Shown one piece after another: positions 1 to 11,284 of a DNA stretch of 64,000 nucleotides. The stretch comes from Plumapathes pennacea (Eukaryota; Cnidaria; Anthozoa; Antipatharia; Myriopathidae). The notes under the pieces were generated by a model. The model had not been told where the DNA came from, made no database searches, and saw only the letters and a list, made by a program, of their open reading frames with translations. Positions within the stretch are counted from its first letter, which is position 1; each line of letters opens with the position of its first letter. The stretch spans positions 22,966,863-23,030,862 of the forward strand of contig OZ038462.1 of NCBI GenBank assembly GCA_964036295.1, read 5' to 3'. Made by a program: the position numbers and the translations under genes.

Positions 1-3000
1 CGGCGGGTGCAGGAACTCGTTACAACACAAGATCATGCTCAGTTCCAAAAAGCTCTAAGCCAGTTGAGCAGTAAGTGCTGTTATGCTAAGTTCTTTATAT
101 TTTGTCAGAGTGTTTGAATGCAATGCAGTATGCTGTGTCGTACTGTGCGATGCTGTGCCGTGCCGTGCTGTATGATGCACTGTGCTGTGCTGTGCGATAA
201 TGTGCTGTGCTATGCTATGTTTTACGATGCTGTGCTGTGCTATGTTGTGCTGTGCTGTGCTATCCTGTGCTGTGTTTTACGATGCTGTGCTGTGCTATGT
301 TGTGCTGTGCTGTGCTATCCTGTGCTGTGTTGTACGAGGCTGTGCTGTGCTATGTTGTACTGTATGATGCATTGTGCTGTGCTGTGCTGTGCTATCCTGT
401 GCTGTACTGTGATGTACTATACTCCATGCTGACCGTGCCGTGATTTAGATCAGTACAGCCGTTGTTGATCATGTTCTATATGCTACAGGACATCTTTGTT
501 TTTAGTGTCTCACGTCTTTTGTACATCAGGTTGATCGTGTATCCTCCCCCGCCGACACCAGGTGGCATCATGGTCACTACCGCCGACGTCGAATGTCTAG
601 AACCAGCAGAATTTCTCAACGATGTCATCATCGATTTTTACCTCAAGTAAGCTTGTTATATACGACGTGCGGATGCAACTCGTACAAAGCTATGATGTGC
701 ACGAGAGTGCGTGAATGCGCGCGTGGGTGCGTGATTAGCATTTTTGACCTCGTTTTAAATGTGCGTGTGCGAGTTCGTGCGTGGGAGTTTTGCTAATCTC
801 TGTGCAGCTTGTACAGCAGGTACGACTACAATCTGTTATATTTTTGACACGCATTTATTTTTTCTTACAGGTACATTGTTCAGACGAAGTTATTACCCGA
901 AGACCGGAGTAGAACACATGTCTTCAGCTCCTTTTTCTACAACCGCTTAACACAAAAGAGCGCCAACGCTGACTCGGAACTTGGGTAAGTATCCGCTTAT
1001 CAGAATCAAGTTTATCAGAATCAGGCCTATCAGAATCTAGCTTGCGTAGCGTTTCTCCCGGGGAAGACGAGGGAAGGGAGGGGTTCCCCTTCCCTTCTCC
1101 CCATTCCCCCTCCTCGTGTTCGTACTCGGACTGGACCCCACCCCTAATCAGAATCAGGCTTATCAGAATATATGCCACCCGATACGTTTCCCAGACAAAT
1201 TCTGATGTAGCTATCAATTCTCGCAACATCCCACGTGTAGTTTGGCCATATATGGTTAGGAGAATTCGTCTTTTGAGCTTTGGGGTGAAAGGCTTAACCC
1301 TTCGGAGAGTATCTCAAGCCCCAAGGTATTCGTAAGGTCTTAGCTCGAATTCTGGTTTTGAATCTTCGACATTTTTATCTGTTTGTTTGTTTTACAGTAA
1401 ATCGGAGCAGATGCATAGTCAGGTCAAAACGTGGACTCGCCACGTAAATATCTTTGACAAGGATTTCCTTGTTATTCCTATCAACGAGAGGTAAGAAGAC
1501 ATGAATTGGCCTAGGTTTATTCGTCTTTCAGGCCCGTTTCAAACGTCGAACTTCACATGCGTCGAATACAATGCAAATGAGCAAAATTTATTGTTTCAGC
1601 AAATTTACATTGTATTCGACGCATGTGAAGTTTGACGTTTGAAACAGGCCTCACTTTCCTTCGCGTTTCATTTGTCAGGAAATTGTCTAACACTCGTGCC
1701 AGTATTGTCCGAACTTCTTTTTCCTCGTGTCTCTTCTTTCCCGTCCATTCTTCTCTTCTTACTCCCATCTCTTTCTTTGTCTACTCCCTTCCGTTCTCTC
1801 CTTCCTTTCCCCTTACTCTTTCTCTTCTTTTGTTCCTTTCCTCCTTTTCTTTCGTCCGTCCGTCCGTCCTTTTGTATCTTGTCTTCCCATTTTCATTCGT
1901 TTGTTTCTCTCTCCTCCTCCTATTATTTCTTTCTTTCCTTCCTGCTTTCTCTTATCCTGTCTTTCCTTCCATCTTTTGTCCCGTTGAATCTTATCCCCCC
2001 TCCCGTTCTGATCTTCGTTGTCATTCTCATCAGTATCTTGATCTTCTTGAATCTGCAGATCCCATTGGTTTCTGGCTGTGATTTGTTTCCCTGGTCTGGA
2101 GGAACCGGTGTACAAAGAAAAAATTCGACGGAGCTACGGGGACAGCTCCGAATCCTCAAGCTCGGATGGCAGGAAGGCGAGCCAAGACGGGAATGAAGAT
2201 GACGATGACGATCTCGACGAAAACACGACTTTGAGCGGCAAGAAAAAATCTCCCCAACCCCGAAGAATCTCCTCTAGGTATTTATCCTTTTAACTCCCGG
2301 ATGACGTCCTGTACGAGCGACCAATTGTTAAATTCTCCCTACTTTCATGAAGAAACAGCATGGGTGGACTAACAAAAATTTATAGTTGGATCTGCTGCTT
2401 GGTGCACAAGCGATCAGTTGCGAAATTCTCCTTACCTTCTTAAAGAAGCAGTATGGGTGATACAGATAGAATTTATAGTTTGATCAGTTGCCTGTTGTAT
2501 AAGTGCTCATACGAAGTGCGTTGTTACTTTGTAATTCTCTATCTCGGTGAGTGCTTGCATGCAGGTATAAAGTGATGTTGTGTTTAATCTACAGACCCTG
2601 TATCCTGACGTTTGATTCCCTTGGAGATGGATGCTCCCGGTCCAAAGTCACTTTCAATTTGAGAAAGTACGGACTACTGTTGAGTCTGCCAGCGTGTGGT
2701 CTGCCTTTTGTCGTGTCAAGTTGTTTGTTTAATCAGAATACTGCACAATGTGCTGGTAGGCTGAAGCCACAGAATAGGGCACAAAGGCCACGGTGGTAGC
2801 GGGCATTACCCCTTGATCTACCAAAAAAAAAAAAATGTAACCCAAGTAATAGCAGCCATGGACAGCTGTTTCGGCCTTATTAGGCCTCGTCAGCATGGCA
2901 TAGCTATACTTGGGCTCGGGTTCCCACATTGAGGTAACAAGCTGTAAAATCGTAAGGCTTGTGGGATGTGGCTTAATTTACATAATCAGAATACTGCACA

Positions 3001-4960
3001 ATGTGCTGGTAACCTGTTTGTTTGTTTGTTTGTTTGTTTGTTTGATTGACTGATTGATTGATTGATTGATTTTCTAATGCCCTAAGAGACGGATACATTG
3101 CGCAGCAGTGTAAGGCCTCGAAAAACGTTCATTTGTCTCACTAGCCGTGGTCAAGAGAGTATAAAGGTATGAGAGGTAATCCCTGTATAGGTTTTATTCC
3201 AAGGTAGTCCCTCTCAACGGTTATTTTAGGTATACCCAGTCCCCCGCGAGTATATTACTTCGCGCGTAACAGCGGGAAACGCGAGAACGCGCTTAGTCAC
3301 TCGAAACACGTCGCGTTGATGTTTCGTGGAGGGTAAATTTCGCGTGAACAAACGTGTTCTCGCGTTTCTCGCCGTTACTTACGCGCGAGATAATATATCC
3401 GCGGGGGACTGGATACCTTCTAAAAATACCTTTGGAGGGATTACCTTGAAATAAGACCTATACGGGGCATTACCTCTCTTACTTTTATACTCTCTTGCCG
3501 TGGGTTACCAGGTAACACAAATGTGGCAGCCTGGATTCAGGAAATTCGATCCCTCGACACTCCTCTCAGTGTCAACTGTAGGTGGCGTTCTTTTCCCGCG
3601 CAACCTGTCTAGAAAAGGCCCAGTCCACTAGCCTATCGGGCACAGAAAGAGCGTTTCTGGTCAGCCCGATATCAAATTTTGCTAGCCGTGTGTGTCGGGC
3701 TGCTGGGTTTTTTGAGCCCTGAATCACGGACCGTGGTTTCACCCTTCCTGATACAATTTCTTGCAATTTTGCGAGAAACGTAGCTCGGTGTGTTCGGTTT
3801 AATCTGATGCTGGTTTTCTTGTTTTCTGTCCTAGTTTTTCTCTTGTTTGTCGTGCATGTGTATGTTGGGATTGCGAATAAACTTTGTTTAGTATTAATTT
3901 GGCCCTTGTCTTCCTGTGTCTTCAGTTATCTCAGGTGTGAATGGCAAGAACGAATGAAGGACAGGGATGCAAGAGAGTTCTCTAAAGACACAATGAAAGG
4001 TTCTGCCCCAAAGGTGAGAATTTAGAGCGTTTTGGATTTCTACTCCATTCCTGGGCACCGCGGAAATACGTTTTTGACGTCAAGTCCGTTGGTTAGCGTT
4101 CGTAACTTGTCCGAAAATTGATTTTTCAAGTTCTCAACGAGCTGGGGTAACTCACAACTGAAGTGGATGATTTTTCTTAGGTTGTTTGTGAATAGAAAGT
4201 CGAGCATTTTCAAAAACCTCCACTTTGGGAACTCCCGTTTTCGGTGAAAATGACATCGTTTTTCTTTGTTTTAGTGTGGACGGAAGGCGGAAACGCTTTT
4301 ATTTTTCGATGTGGTGTTTGAAGGGGCTAAGCTTTAAAAAGTGACGTTTCTCCTCTTTTCATAAAGGTCCCTCAACAGGATAATCACTGCGATTGCGGTC
4401 TGTTTGTCCTTCAGTACGTGGAAAGTTTCTTTGAGGTAAGCAAGTTCCTCGTGCTATTATCTTAGTTTTAAATGCACAAAATATATTTATTGATTAAAAG
4501 CGACAGCAATAACAAGTACTACATTTCTATGAATAATTTAGATTTTACGATTTATTAGAAAGTGGGTGCGGCTGACTTTAATCCCACTTTTTTATTTGGC
4601 GGAAACTTGGGAAGCAATAGCGATGCAATTTTTCAAGGAAATGTATTTTTAAGAATGCAGATTTTACGATTTCTTGGAAGCCGACCAATTGGTCAAACTC
4701 TAACCGCCAGCCGTTACCACACAAACGTGCCAGCCTGGTTTTCATTCGAAGAAAATGCCCTGCTTGGCATGCTTTCAATTTAACCATTCCTGTCTTGACC
4801 GCCATTTTTTTTTCCGACCCAGAAACCAATTCACGACTACAAGATTCCCGGCATGAACTTACTAGATTGGTTTCCTTTGGAGCAAGTCGCAACAAAGCGA
4901 CAGGAAATCCGGGATCTGATTTATAGACTTAAAAGCGAACGAGACGAAAGCAATTCATGA
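1..4960 (+). CDS. SENP6: SENP6/SENP7-like SUMO-specific cysteine protease, C-terminal catalytic exons (5' part outside window)
   Basis: SUMO isopeptidase of the ULP/C48 family; SENP6 and SENP7 trim SUMO2/3 chains in the nucleus. Nine exons join in frame with GT-AG borders: 1-70, 530-646, 871-984, 1398-1490, 2059-2277, 2595-2666, 3926-4013, 4367-4435 and 4823-4960 (stop TGA). Exon 2 has VYPPPP followed by GGI, the loop typical of SENP6/7 and absent from SENP1/2, then [12 protein letters not shown]. The triad is visible: His in SHWFLAV (2063-2065, first codons of exon 5), Asp in TFDSL (2614-2616) and Cys in [14 protein letters not shown] (4394-4396). Exon 5 also encodes an acidic Ser-rich insert between His and Asp, as in SENP6/7. 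The gene enters from the left edge, so the N-terminal part is missing. A candidate poly-A signal lies at 6182-6187. SENP6 and SENP7 cannot be separated from this fragment; the family call is firm. Confidence 0.93.
110..430. repeat. TGTGC-type pentanucleotide-derived satellite in SENP intron
   Basis: About 310 bp of degenerate repeats of TGTGC/TGCTG and TATGC units fill most of the first visible intron of the SENP gene. A higher-order unit of roughly 50-65 bp (TTTACGATGCTGTGCTGTGC and variants) recurs. The repeat stays open in several frames and gives Cys/Leu-rich translations that are artefacts. Confidence 0.9.
1531..1650. mobile_element. 120-bp hairpin MITE, GGCC ends, TCA target duplication
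   Basis: The two halves are near-perfect inverted copies: GGCCCGTTTCAAACGTCGAA on the left and its complement ending GTTTGAAACAGGCC on the right, with about 45-bp arms around a short AT loop. TCA flanks both sides (1528-1530 and 1651-1653), giving a 3-bp target-site duplication. The GGCC ends and 3-bp duplication match the element at 57403-57599 and resemble PIF/Harbinger-type MITEs. It sits in a SENP intron. Confidence 0.8.
1720..1990 (+). repeat. Long polypyrimidine tract upstream of SENP exon 5
   Basis: Roughly 270 bases consist almost wholly of C and T in CTTT/TCTT/CCTT words, just upstream of the acceptor at 2057-2058. It produces long spurious open frames on both strands. It may be a simple-sequence expansion of an intronic pyrimidine tract. 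Confidence 0.85.
2320..2520. repeat. Two diverged copies of a ~105-bp dispersed repeat unit
   Basis: Two successive units share words such as AAATTCTCC, TTTATAGTT, GGATCTGCTGCTTGG and GATCAGTTGC. The same vocabulary recurs at 19850-20175, 26165-26270 and 37615-37710, and within the intact element at 54684-54880. This is an old intronic insertion of that family. Confidence 0.55.
2731..3070. mobile_element. ~225-bp insertion flanked by a 28-bp direct repeat, then (GTTT)n/(GATT)n
   Basis: The same 28 bases, starting AATCAGAATACTGC and ending TGTGCTGGTA, occur at 2731-2758 and 2984-3011. The 225 bp between them include an A13 tract and the palindromic word GGCCTTATTAGGCC. An insertion with an unusually long target duplication is one reading. 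A (GTTT)n then (GATT)n microsatellite follows at 3012-3070. Confidence 0.6.
3151..3498. mobile_element. ~350-bp foldback element with ~145-bp inverted arms
   Basis: The left arm begins TCAAGAGAGTATAAAGGTAT and the right arm ends with the complement, ACTTTTATACTCTCTTGCC. The arms stay alignable through AGTCCCCCGCG and AACGCGAGAAC to the centre. No coding capacity is visible, so it is a non-autonomous foldback or MITE in a SENP intron. Confidence 0.8.
3530..3745. repeat. Dispersed repeat, second copy at 59540-59720
   Basis: Shared ordered words with 59540-59720 include CTCAGTGT..AACTGTAG, AACCTGTCT..AAAAG, AAATTTTGCTAGCC and a closing TTTTTT..AGCCCTG. The two copies are substantially diverged. 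Class unknown. Confidence 0.6.
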
Positions 4961-5614
4961 GTTCAACTCGGAGACATTGGGTGACCCGACAAAAGTACCC
5001 ACATACTTGCGAAGGTATTTGACTGGCGTCCTGTTTCACGAGGACCTGTTTTAGGAAGAGGGCCGCAAACTCAGCACAGTTCGCCAACTGAGAGAAAAAA
5101 CCTGTCATGGAACGACTCGCAGAAACGTCAGGGCTGCTCGCACAATTGCTCTCGCTTTACCGCAAAGGCGATCACGTCAGACAGTATGAAAGCCTCCTGC
5201 CATCATTTGATTTGTCCACGCGTGAAGGTTCTTGGGTACTTGCAGCACTTCGCCGTTCAAGCCTAAATGACGTCACATTATGTCATCACCCACCACGTGG
5301 TACTTTTTGGTCGGCAAAGGCTGCATTCTGCATTGTGTGGGCTTTTATTGCCGATTCGATGTAGTTGTGTTGGATTGGTGAATCTGCCACTGTTTCCCAA
5401 TTGATTACGTTTGTCTGGAACACTACGAATTCAATTGAATCCGAGAGTAGTGTTTCTTCATAGGTTGCATACGCCTGGGACTTGCGACTGTTAACATATT
5501 GATTCTGTTAATAGTAACGCATTTTGGCGAACTTTGGTTCTTAAGGACATTTCTTCATACCATGTTTGTTCTTGAGGACAATTTTTCATATCATTCTTCA
5601 TACTATTTTATTTT
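4961..5614 (+). other. SENP 3' flank/UTR, no further gene seen
   Basis: Sequence after the SENP stop codon. An 85-codon frame at 5107-5364 has no recognisable motif and no splice or promoter support, so I treat it as untranslated. No AATAAA is seen here; the first candidate is at 6182-6187. Confidence 0.5.
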
Positions 5615-5950
5615 GTCCTTCTGTCTGTCTGTAGCTTTCTCTTTGTTTGTCCCTGGTTTTCAGTTGTCAGTTTGTCTGTCTGTCTCACTCTTTTCTCTTT
5701 CACACAGCGCTCATTTGTTCACTCATTTCTCTTATCTCTGTAATTCTTCGTTTCTCGGCGTTTCTTTCCGCCTACTATTTGTTTGTCTGTCTGTCTGTAG
5801 CTTTCTCTTTGTCCTTGGTTTTCAGTTGTCAGTCAGTCTGTCTGTCTGTTTCACTCGGTTTCTCACTCTTTCTCTTTCACAGAGCGCACATTTGTTCACT
5901 CATTTTTCCTATCTCTGTAATTCTTCGTTTCTCGGTGTTTCTTTTCGTCT
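5615..5950. repeat. Tandem duplication of a ~163-bp pyrimidine-rich unit
   Basis: Two copies, about 5619-5770 and 5781-5945, both run from CTGTCTGTCTGTAGCTTTCT through GGTTTTCAGTTGTCAG and CATTTGTTCACTCATTT to TAATTCTTCGTTTCTCGG. The open frames over this stretch are by-products of the low-complexity repeat. Confidence 0.85.
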
Positions 5951-6432
5951 TTTCTTCTCTGTCCATTTTTCGCTGTCTCTGTATCTCTTGTACCTCTGTC
6001 TTTCTACGCGTGTCGCTGTTACTTTAAACTCTGCTTTCGACCATTTATGGTGGAATGGAATTGCTTTTGAGCTCGTTGTGAAGGCTAGATAACAATATTG
6101 ATATATGTGGAAAAGAGGCGAAATTATCAGTTCAATTTATGAGGGCGTTGACAGACAGCTGAACTGAGATATCTTGTCAACAATAAAGCAAGCAGAAAAT
6201 ATTGAAGTTCAGTTATTTATAGAGGTGCTAATCTGTAAAATTTAAATTCATACTTAGCAACGCCCTATTGAAATGACCACAAAGAGATGAGGCTTTAAAT
6301 AAAAAAAAAACTCTGCCAACATTTCAGGGTGTGTGTGTGCATTATCAGGCTTTAAGAGACATGTAGGCGTTTGCTATTAATGGTCTACAATTATTCAGTA
6401 AAGTGGTGGAGATAGTAACGCCAGAATACCGC

Positions 6433-6480
6433 AAAAAAAAAAAAAAAAAAAAAAAAAAAAGATTAGATTAGATTAGATTA
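6433..6480 (+). repeat. A28 tract followed by (GATTA)4
   Basis: Twenty-eight A residues (6433-6460) run directly into four GATTA units (6461-6480). A poly-A followed by a pentamer array resembles the 3' tail of a retroposed sequence, but no retroelement body can be recognised upstream. Confidence 0.6.
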
Positions 6481-6842
6481 CCTTAAACCCTTCATAAGCA
6501 CCTGGAAGTATCGAGTATACTTTACGTAAGAAGATTTTGTTCATAAATTTACGTGTTTGACTAGCACTTGACCTGTCATATTCACATTAGTACGTTATGT
6601 TTGTGCTTGAGTAATTCAGTGGGCGTTAACCAGGTGCGGATGTTATTGTGGAATTTTCACGCCGAGGACCTCGACATCGATATCGCCTCTTCAATTTAGT
6701 ACCTCGTTTCCGTTACTATCTTCGAACGCCAACATTTTACCAAAGAGAATGATGTTTTCTTTATTGACATTTGATTCTACACTGCTGTACACACTTGAAT
6801 TTTGTTTGGAAGAACTATTACTACCATTTAATGCCAACCGTG

Positions 6843-7636
6843 TAAGCCCCGTACACACGAGCAAGTTTTCAGCGTCAAATTGTTTGCCCGTGTATGCGGT
6901 TGACTAAGACCTTTGCTATGCGCCGGCATTGAATCTGGACAGCGGACGAGTAACTGAGGAGCCTCCATATGTTCACGATCGCATTTCACATGTGACAAGT
7001 TTTCCTTGCCATAAAAAAAGCTTTAGCTAATGCATTTGTCATAGAAAATTTGGCCAACTTTTCTGATACGTACGCCAACAACAAAAAAAACTTGTCAGAA
7101 AACTTTCTCGCGTGCATTGGGCTTAAAGCCCCATGCACACGAGCAAGTTTTCTATGACAAGTTTTCTGTGACAAATGATTTGCCCGTGTATACGGTCGAG
7201 CAACTTTTTTTCACAAGTTTTTTGACAAATTTTTGTTGTTTCTTCTCCTTCTGACTTTGACTTCCATAACCTTTTCGCGTGATCTCAAAGCCTCCAGCAA
7301 GAGGTTAACTGCATTATTTGGCTAATTCAAAGACTTTGTTGTCAATGTTGTGGATGCCGCCATCTTGACCGTGCGAACACGCTTGCAAATGAAGACATGG
7401 GAACTAAAGTTTTCCGTTAAACTTTGACAAGTTTTTGTGTACACGATCAAATTTCACATGTGACAAGTTTTCCTTGTCATGAAAAAGCTAGCACGCCAGC
7501 TTTTCAGCAAACGCATCTGTCACAGAAAATTTGCCCAAATTTTCTCATGTACACGAGCAAAAAAAACTTGTCACAGGAAACTTGTCATAGAAAACTTGCT
7601 CGTGTGCTTGCTTGCTCTTGCTCGTATGGGGCTTAA
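6843..7636. mobile_element. Two abutting inverted-repeat elements with AGCCCC..TACACACGAGCAAGTTTTC ends
   Basis: The terminus AGCCCCGTACACACGAGC occurs at about 6845 and again (AGCCCCATGCACACGAGC) at about 7128. Inverted ends lie at about 7115-7130 and 7590-7636 (GCTCGTATGGGGCTTA). Two elements therefore meet at GGGCTTAAAGCCCC, sharing a TTAA or TA. Many ACAAGTTTT/AAAACTTGT words inside form sub-palindromes. No transposase is seen. Confidence 0.7.
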
Positions 7637-8079
7637 GGATAAGGCACTTTGTGAAGACGTTCAAAGTTACCAGAGATAGAAATCTCTTCAAGCACGCCAG
7701 GGCGTGTCATTGACCCTTTTAGTTGACTTTATTTTTTATTTTTGCTCTTGAAAAAATTATACAAAATGTTGCGTAAATAGTGTTCATGGAACGTAATTAT
7801 ACAGACACGAGTGTTGTAATGGAAAATACACCGTGCGTAAAATCCACAGGCCGGGACCCAAGGGGGGCATTTTCCATATCCTCACAACTGAGGATATTAA
7901 CTGCATCATTTCCCTCTTTTGCATGGTTGTTTGTGCAGTTTCTCGTAAAACACTCGTGTCTATATAATGAAAGAAAATTACACGGCGGCTTGAAGATGTG
8001 GGTTTTATTTTCTCATAGTAAAAACAATATTTTTACTCACTCGCGCAGCGCTCGTTCGTAAAATATTTTCCGCAGCTGC

Positions 8080-8300
8080 CCAACTCGACCACTGTCCTCT
8101 AAGCGCCGAAATCCCTGATCCGCCACCTTTAGGAGCCTCGAAAGATGAGTCAACAATCCATTTTCATTCGACTTGTTGAGAAAAAAATCAGTTTCATTTG
8201 GCCTAGTATCTTTCAGCGTTTCATTACGTTTGTTCGTGTTGGCAACCAAATTCAGCTTTTGGTTTTCATGTTTTTGGTTTTTATTTTTGTTTTTACACAT
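8080..8300. repeat. Dispersed repeat related to 25105-25290
   Basis: Shared ordered words include GCGCCGA(A/G)..CC..GA..CCGCCA, GAAAGATGA, CATTTTCATTCGACT/CATTTCCATTCAACT, TTTGAGA, TTTCATG and TTTACACATTGCTAGATGTCAAC against TTTACACATTCCTAGATGTAAAC. Non-coding and of unknown class. Confidence 0.6.
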
Positions 8301-11249
8301 TGCTAGATGTCAACAAAAACATCGAATACGGCTTCAAATGCGTCTTGTTTCTGAGTAACAGTTTCCTGTAGTGGCGTCCGCAAAGTGCGATACTTGACAA
8401 CTAAGCCAGACAAGTGGACCGACTGCATTTTTTCTCTGAGATTCGCTTTCTGGGGCGGCTAACTTGTCAAGGCCAAGTGACCGAACTTGTCGACGCTGAC
8501 GAAGTATCCAGACTGGAAGACTCACCTTCCAGTATTTTGGTAGTGCTTCAGATTTTTTTGGGGTCTGTTGATAATGGCGTTGTCGTGTGACCATTATGTC
8601 GTGACAGGATCTGCATTTAGTCGGTCGTCGGATCGGTCGATGGAGTCGTCGGGTCGGTTTGTTTGCTTTGAATGAAATGGTTAGACACCATATCCACTCG
8701 TATATATCATATGTAAGGGGTTGGGAGGGTTTTAATTATGATCGTGAGAGTAAACGTTTAGGTGAGCACGCACTGGCGCCCGTTTCCGGGTATGTTCGTG
8801 GAGTAATCGGTGTTCGGTTCGTAGCGTGTTCGTGTTGACGAAAACCTTGACTCGGCTTATAAAACGTCCAGTGACCACTTAAATCAAAGTTATCAATGAG
8901 AGTACATTCTAATAGCAGTGTTCACTTCCAACTCCTGTACTATCAAATGAAACCTAAAGATGTGAACGCTCAAATGAAAGCTCTTCATGACTACATTCTA
9001 ATAGCACGTTTTTGTGGAACAGAGTTCAGTTTAGTCAGTAGACATGGACTGCGCAATGATAGAATCGAAGAACGGAAGCCTTCCATCGTGAGAATCATTA
9101 CTTGCAGCAATATATTTGTGCAGTTGCTAAATAGTCACTAAACGGCGATTTATCGGTTGGTCTGGATTTTCATTCTTTCGTACCGGGACTATAAGTTTCT
9201 TGCGTATTGCCAGATTTAGCAGTCTTCATTTCAGCGCGAGGGTTGTGATCTAGAGAATTTCAATTTCAGGAATTCCATATAGACAGCACACTCCCAGATT
9301 CTTCGGGCGCACCTCGGGCGTAGTTCAGAGCAAAGACGTTATTGCTCTTCCTTTTGCCCCGGAAATGGGTTTGTAGCACAAGAACAATAAAACATGCTTT
9401 GTATCCGGACCACCTTCGACCGAAACTAAACAACAAGTTAACCCCAAGATTTTATCAATCGACTGCCCATATTGGTTCGTATTTTAGTTCCAGAGCAGGG
9501 AATGTAATAGCTGATGCTATCACACTCCTTAGGCGAAGACTTAGACAACTCAGCAATATTTCATTCTTCTGTAAAAGGGAAATTCTTCCCTGGGCCACAT
9601 CCTGTATGAGCTGATATTCCAGTATTGACTGCGATAAAACGAAACAAAACTTGTACCAGGATAATTGACTATGGAGTTTTCACCATAGTTTTGTTTTAAA
9701 AGAGAGTCACTGCCAGTCATTGTTACACCAAACTGCAACTCGAAAAATTAACCGAGAAACAGGAGGACGAAGATTTCTATCAAACTATTTTCATCGATTG
9801 CGCACACAGTTGTGCTCGTTTTAAACAAGGAAATTAGCGATATAAAGAAAAACACTCAAATCTTCCCTCGCGCTTCTTGACTATTCTCAGGGTTCCTCAA
9901 TTCCACAATTATCCTACACAGCCAAACAAGAAATCGAAATAAATCACAAAAATAGTGCCTCTTGTTCAGGTACGGATTTGTTAGTTCGTGCATCACTCGA
10001 GTCAACAGCGGAAAACCTCTTAAAGAAGTTCCTGTTCTTTGAGTGACGTTTAGAACTAGCTCACGCCTCGGGATTGCTGCAGTCCTGGGCGGAATAAGGC
10101 TAAAAAAGCTCGAACCTTTCTCTTTTTCTAGAAAGACTAGGTTGTCACAAAACCGAGAAACTTTCAAAAACAAAAACAAAAAGGATGGCTTTCCTGTTCC
10201 TCTTGATATTTGACCTGCAACAAATATCGAAAGTTCTTGGAACACATGGAACACCCAGCGAGCACATCGCTAATTCACAGCCTTCAACAGGGCGTAATAA
10301 TTCATCAAAATTGACATAGTGACGTAGTGTTGTAATGGAACATTTGCAACGCATCATCGTGAAGTTTGTCTTCTCTTTTCTCCCTGAACTACCGTCCAAA
10401 ACCTCTCGAGCTTTCATTTTAGTTTTATATTGTTCTACATTATGTGTTCCTGTTAACTAGGCGGTGGGAATGCCTCTGTTTTTGGCTGTATTTGCACGGA
10501 GCAAAACTTTATCCGATGTATCGTCTCCAAAAATTGACGCCGGGGAAGTGAAGCACTAAAGTGCCAACTAGTTACTGGACGACTTTCCCAAGGTATCGCT
10601 GAGACCTTTGAAGCACAAATAGCTCATTGCGAAACCGATGTTCAGTTGAGGATAACTTTTCGGGAAAAGTCCCGTTCGTGATTTCGGATAAAAGGTGTGT
10701 CAGCAACATGGTATGAGACTGTGCAGCGATATCAGCATTCCGTGTTGATCACTCTTTATTGATAACTCTGTGGATCCGTGACGACAATTTCGCTTATAGT
10801 AGTCATACAAAAAGAACTGTGTGTTTAAAGGTTGACAACTTTTCCTTCTAAAAATACGACGGAAACCCCCGGCCAAATATAGCAAAAGTAACTTGTGGAA
10901 TTTACAGCTGAGTCAGGTTTCGTGCCGACATGCCATGTTCAAAATAATCTATTACGTCAAGTCTTTGATCCAAAGGCTGTGACATGCAACATCGATTAAA
11001 AACTAGTACTTGGGAGAACTAGTTCTGGACTGTGTCGTCGTGGAAAAAGACGTGTGATAAATCGACCACTTACAATAGGGTCGATGTGTGAAAACCTGAA
11101 CGCAGTTAAACATTTTGCGGCATCATCAGAACTGTTCCGGTTGTGCGGGACTGAGGCCGCCAAACTGCCAAAAACGGCACGAGTGCCTGAATTTACAGGT
11201 GTGACCAATCAAAGTAAATCTTATCTCACCCTAATAGCAATGTTCATAC

Positions 11250-11284
<35 letters not shown>

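Noticed and set aside
118-443. Three overlapping Cys/Leu-rich open frames
   Set aside because: They are frames through a TGTGC-type satellite inside a SENP intron; open in several phases at once and of low complexity.
1632-2196. Long open frame of 149-185 codons on the plus strand
   Set aside because: Mostly translation of the polypyrimidine intron tract, running out of frame into SENP exon 5.
8896-9141. 81-codon frame 30 bp after a TATAAAA
   Set aside because: Promoter-like spacing is suggestive, but the protein has no recognisable motif and chance frames of this size are common here.
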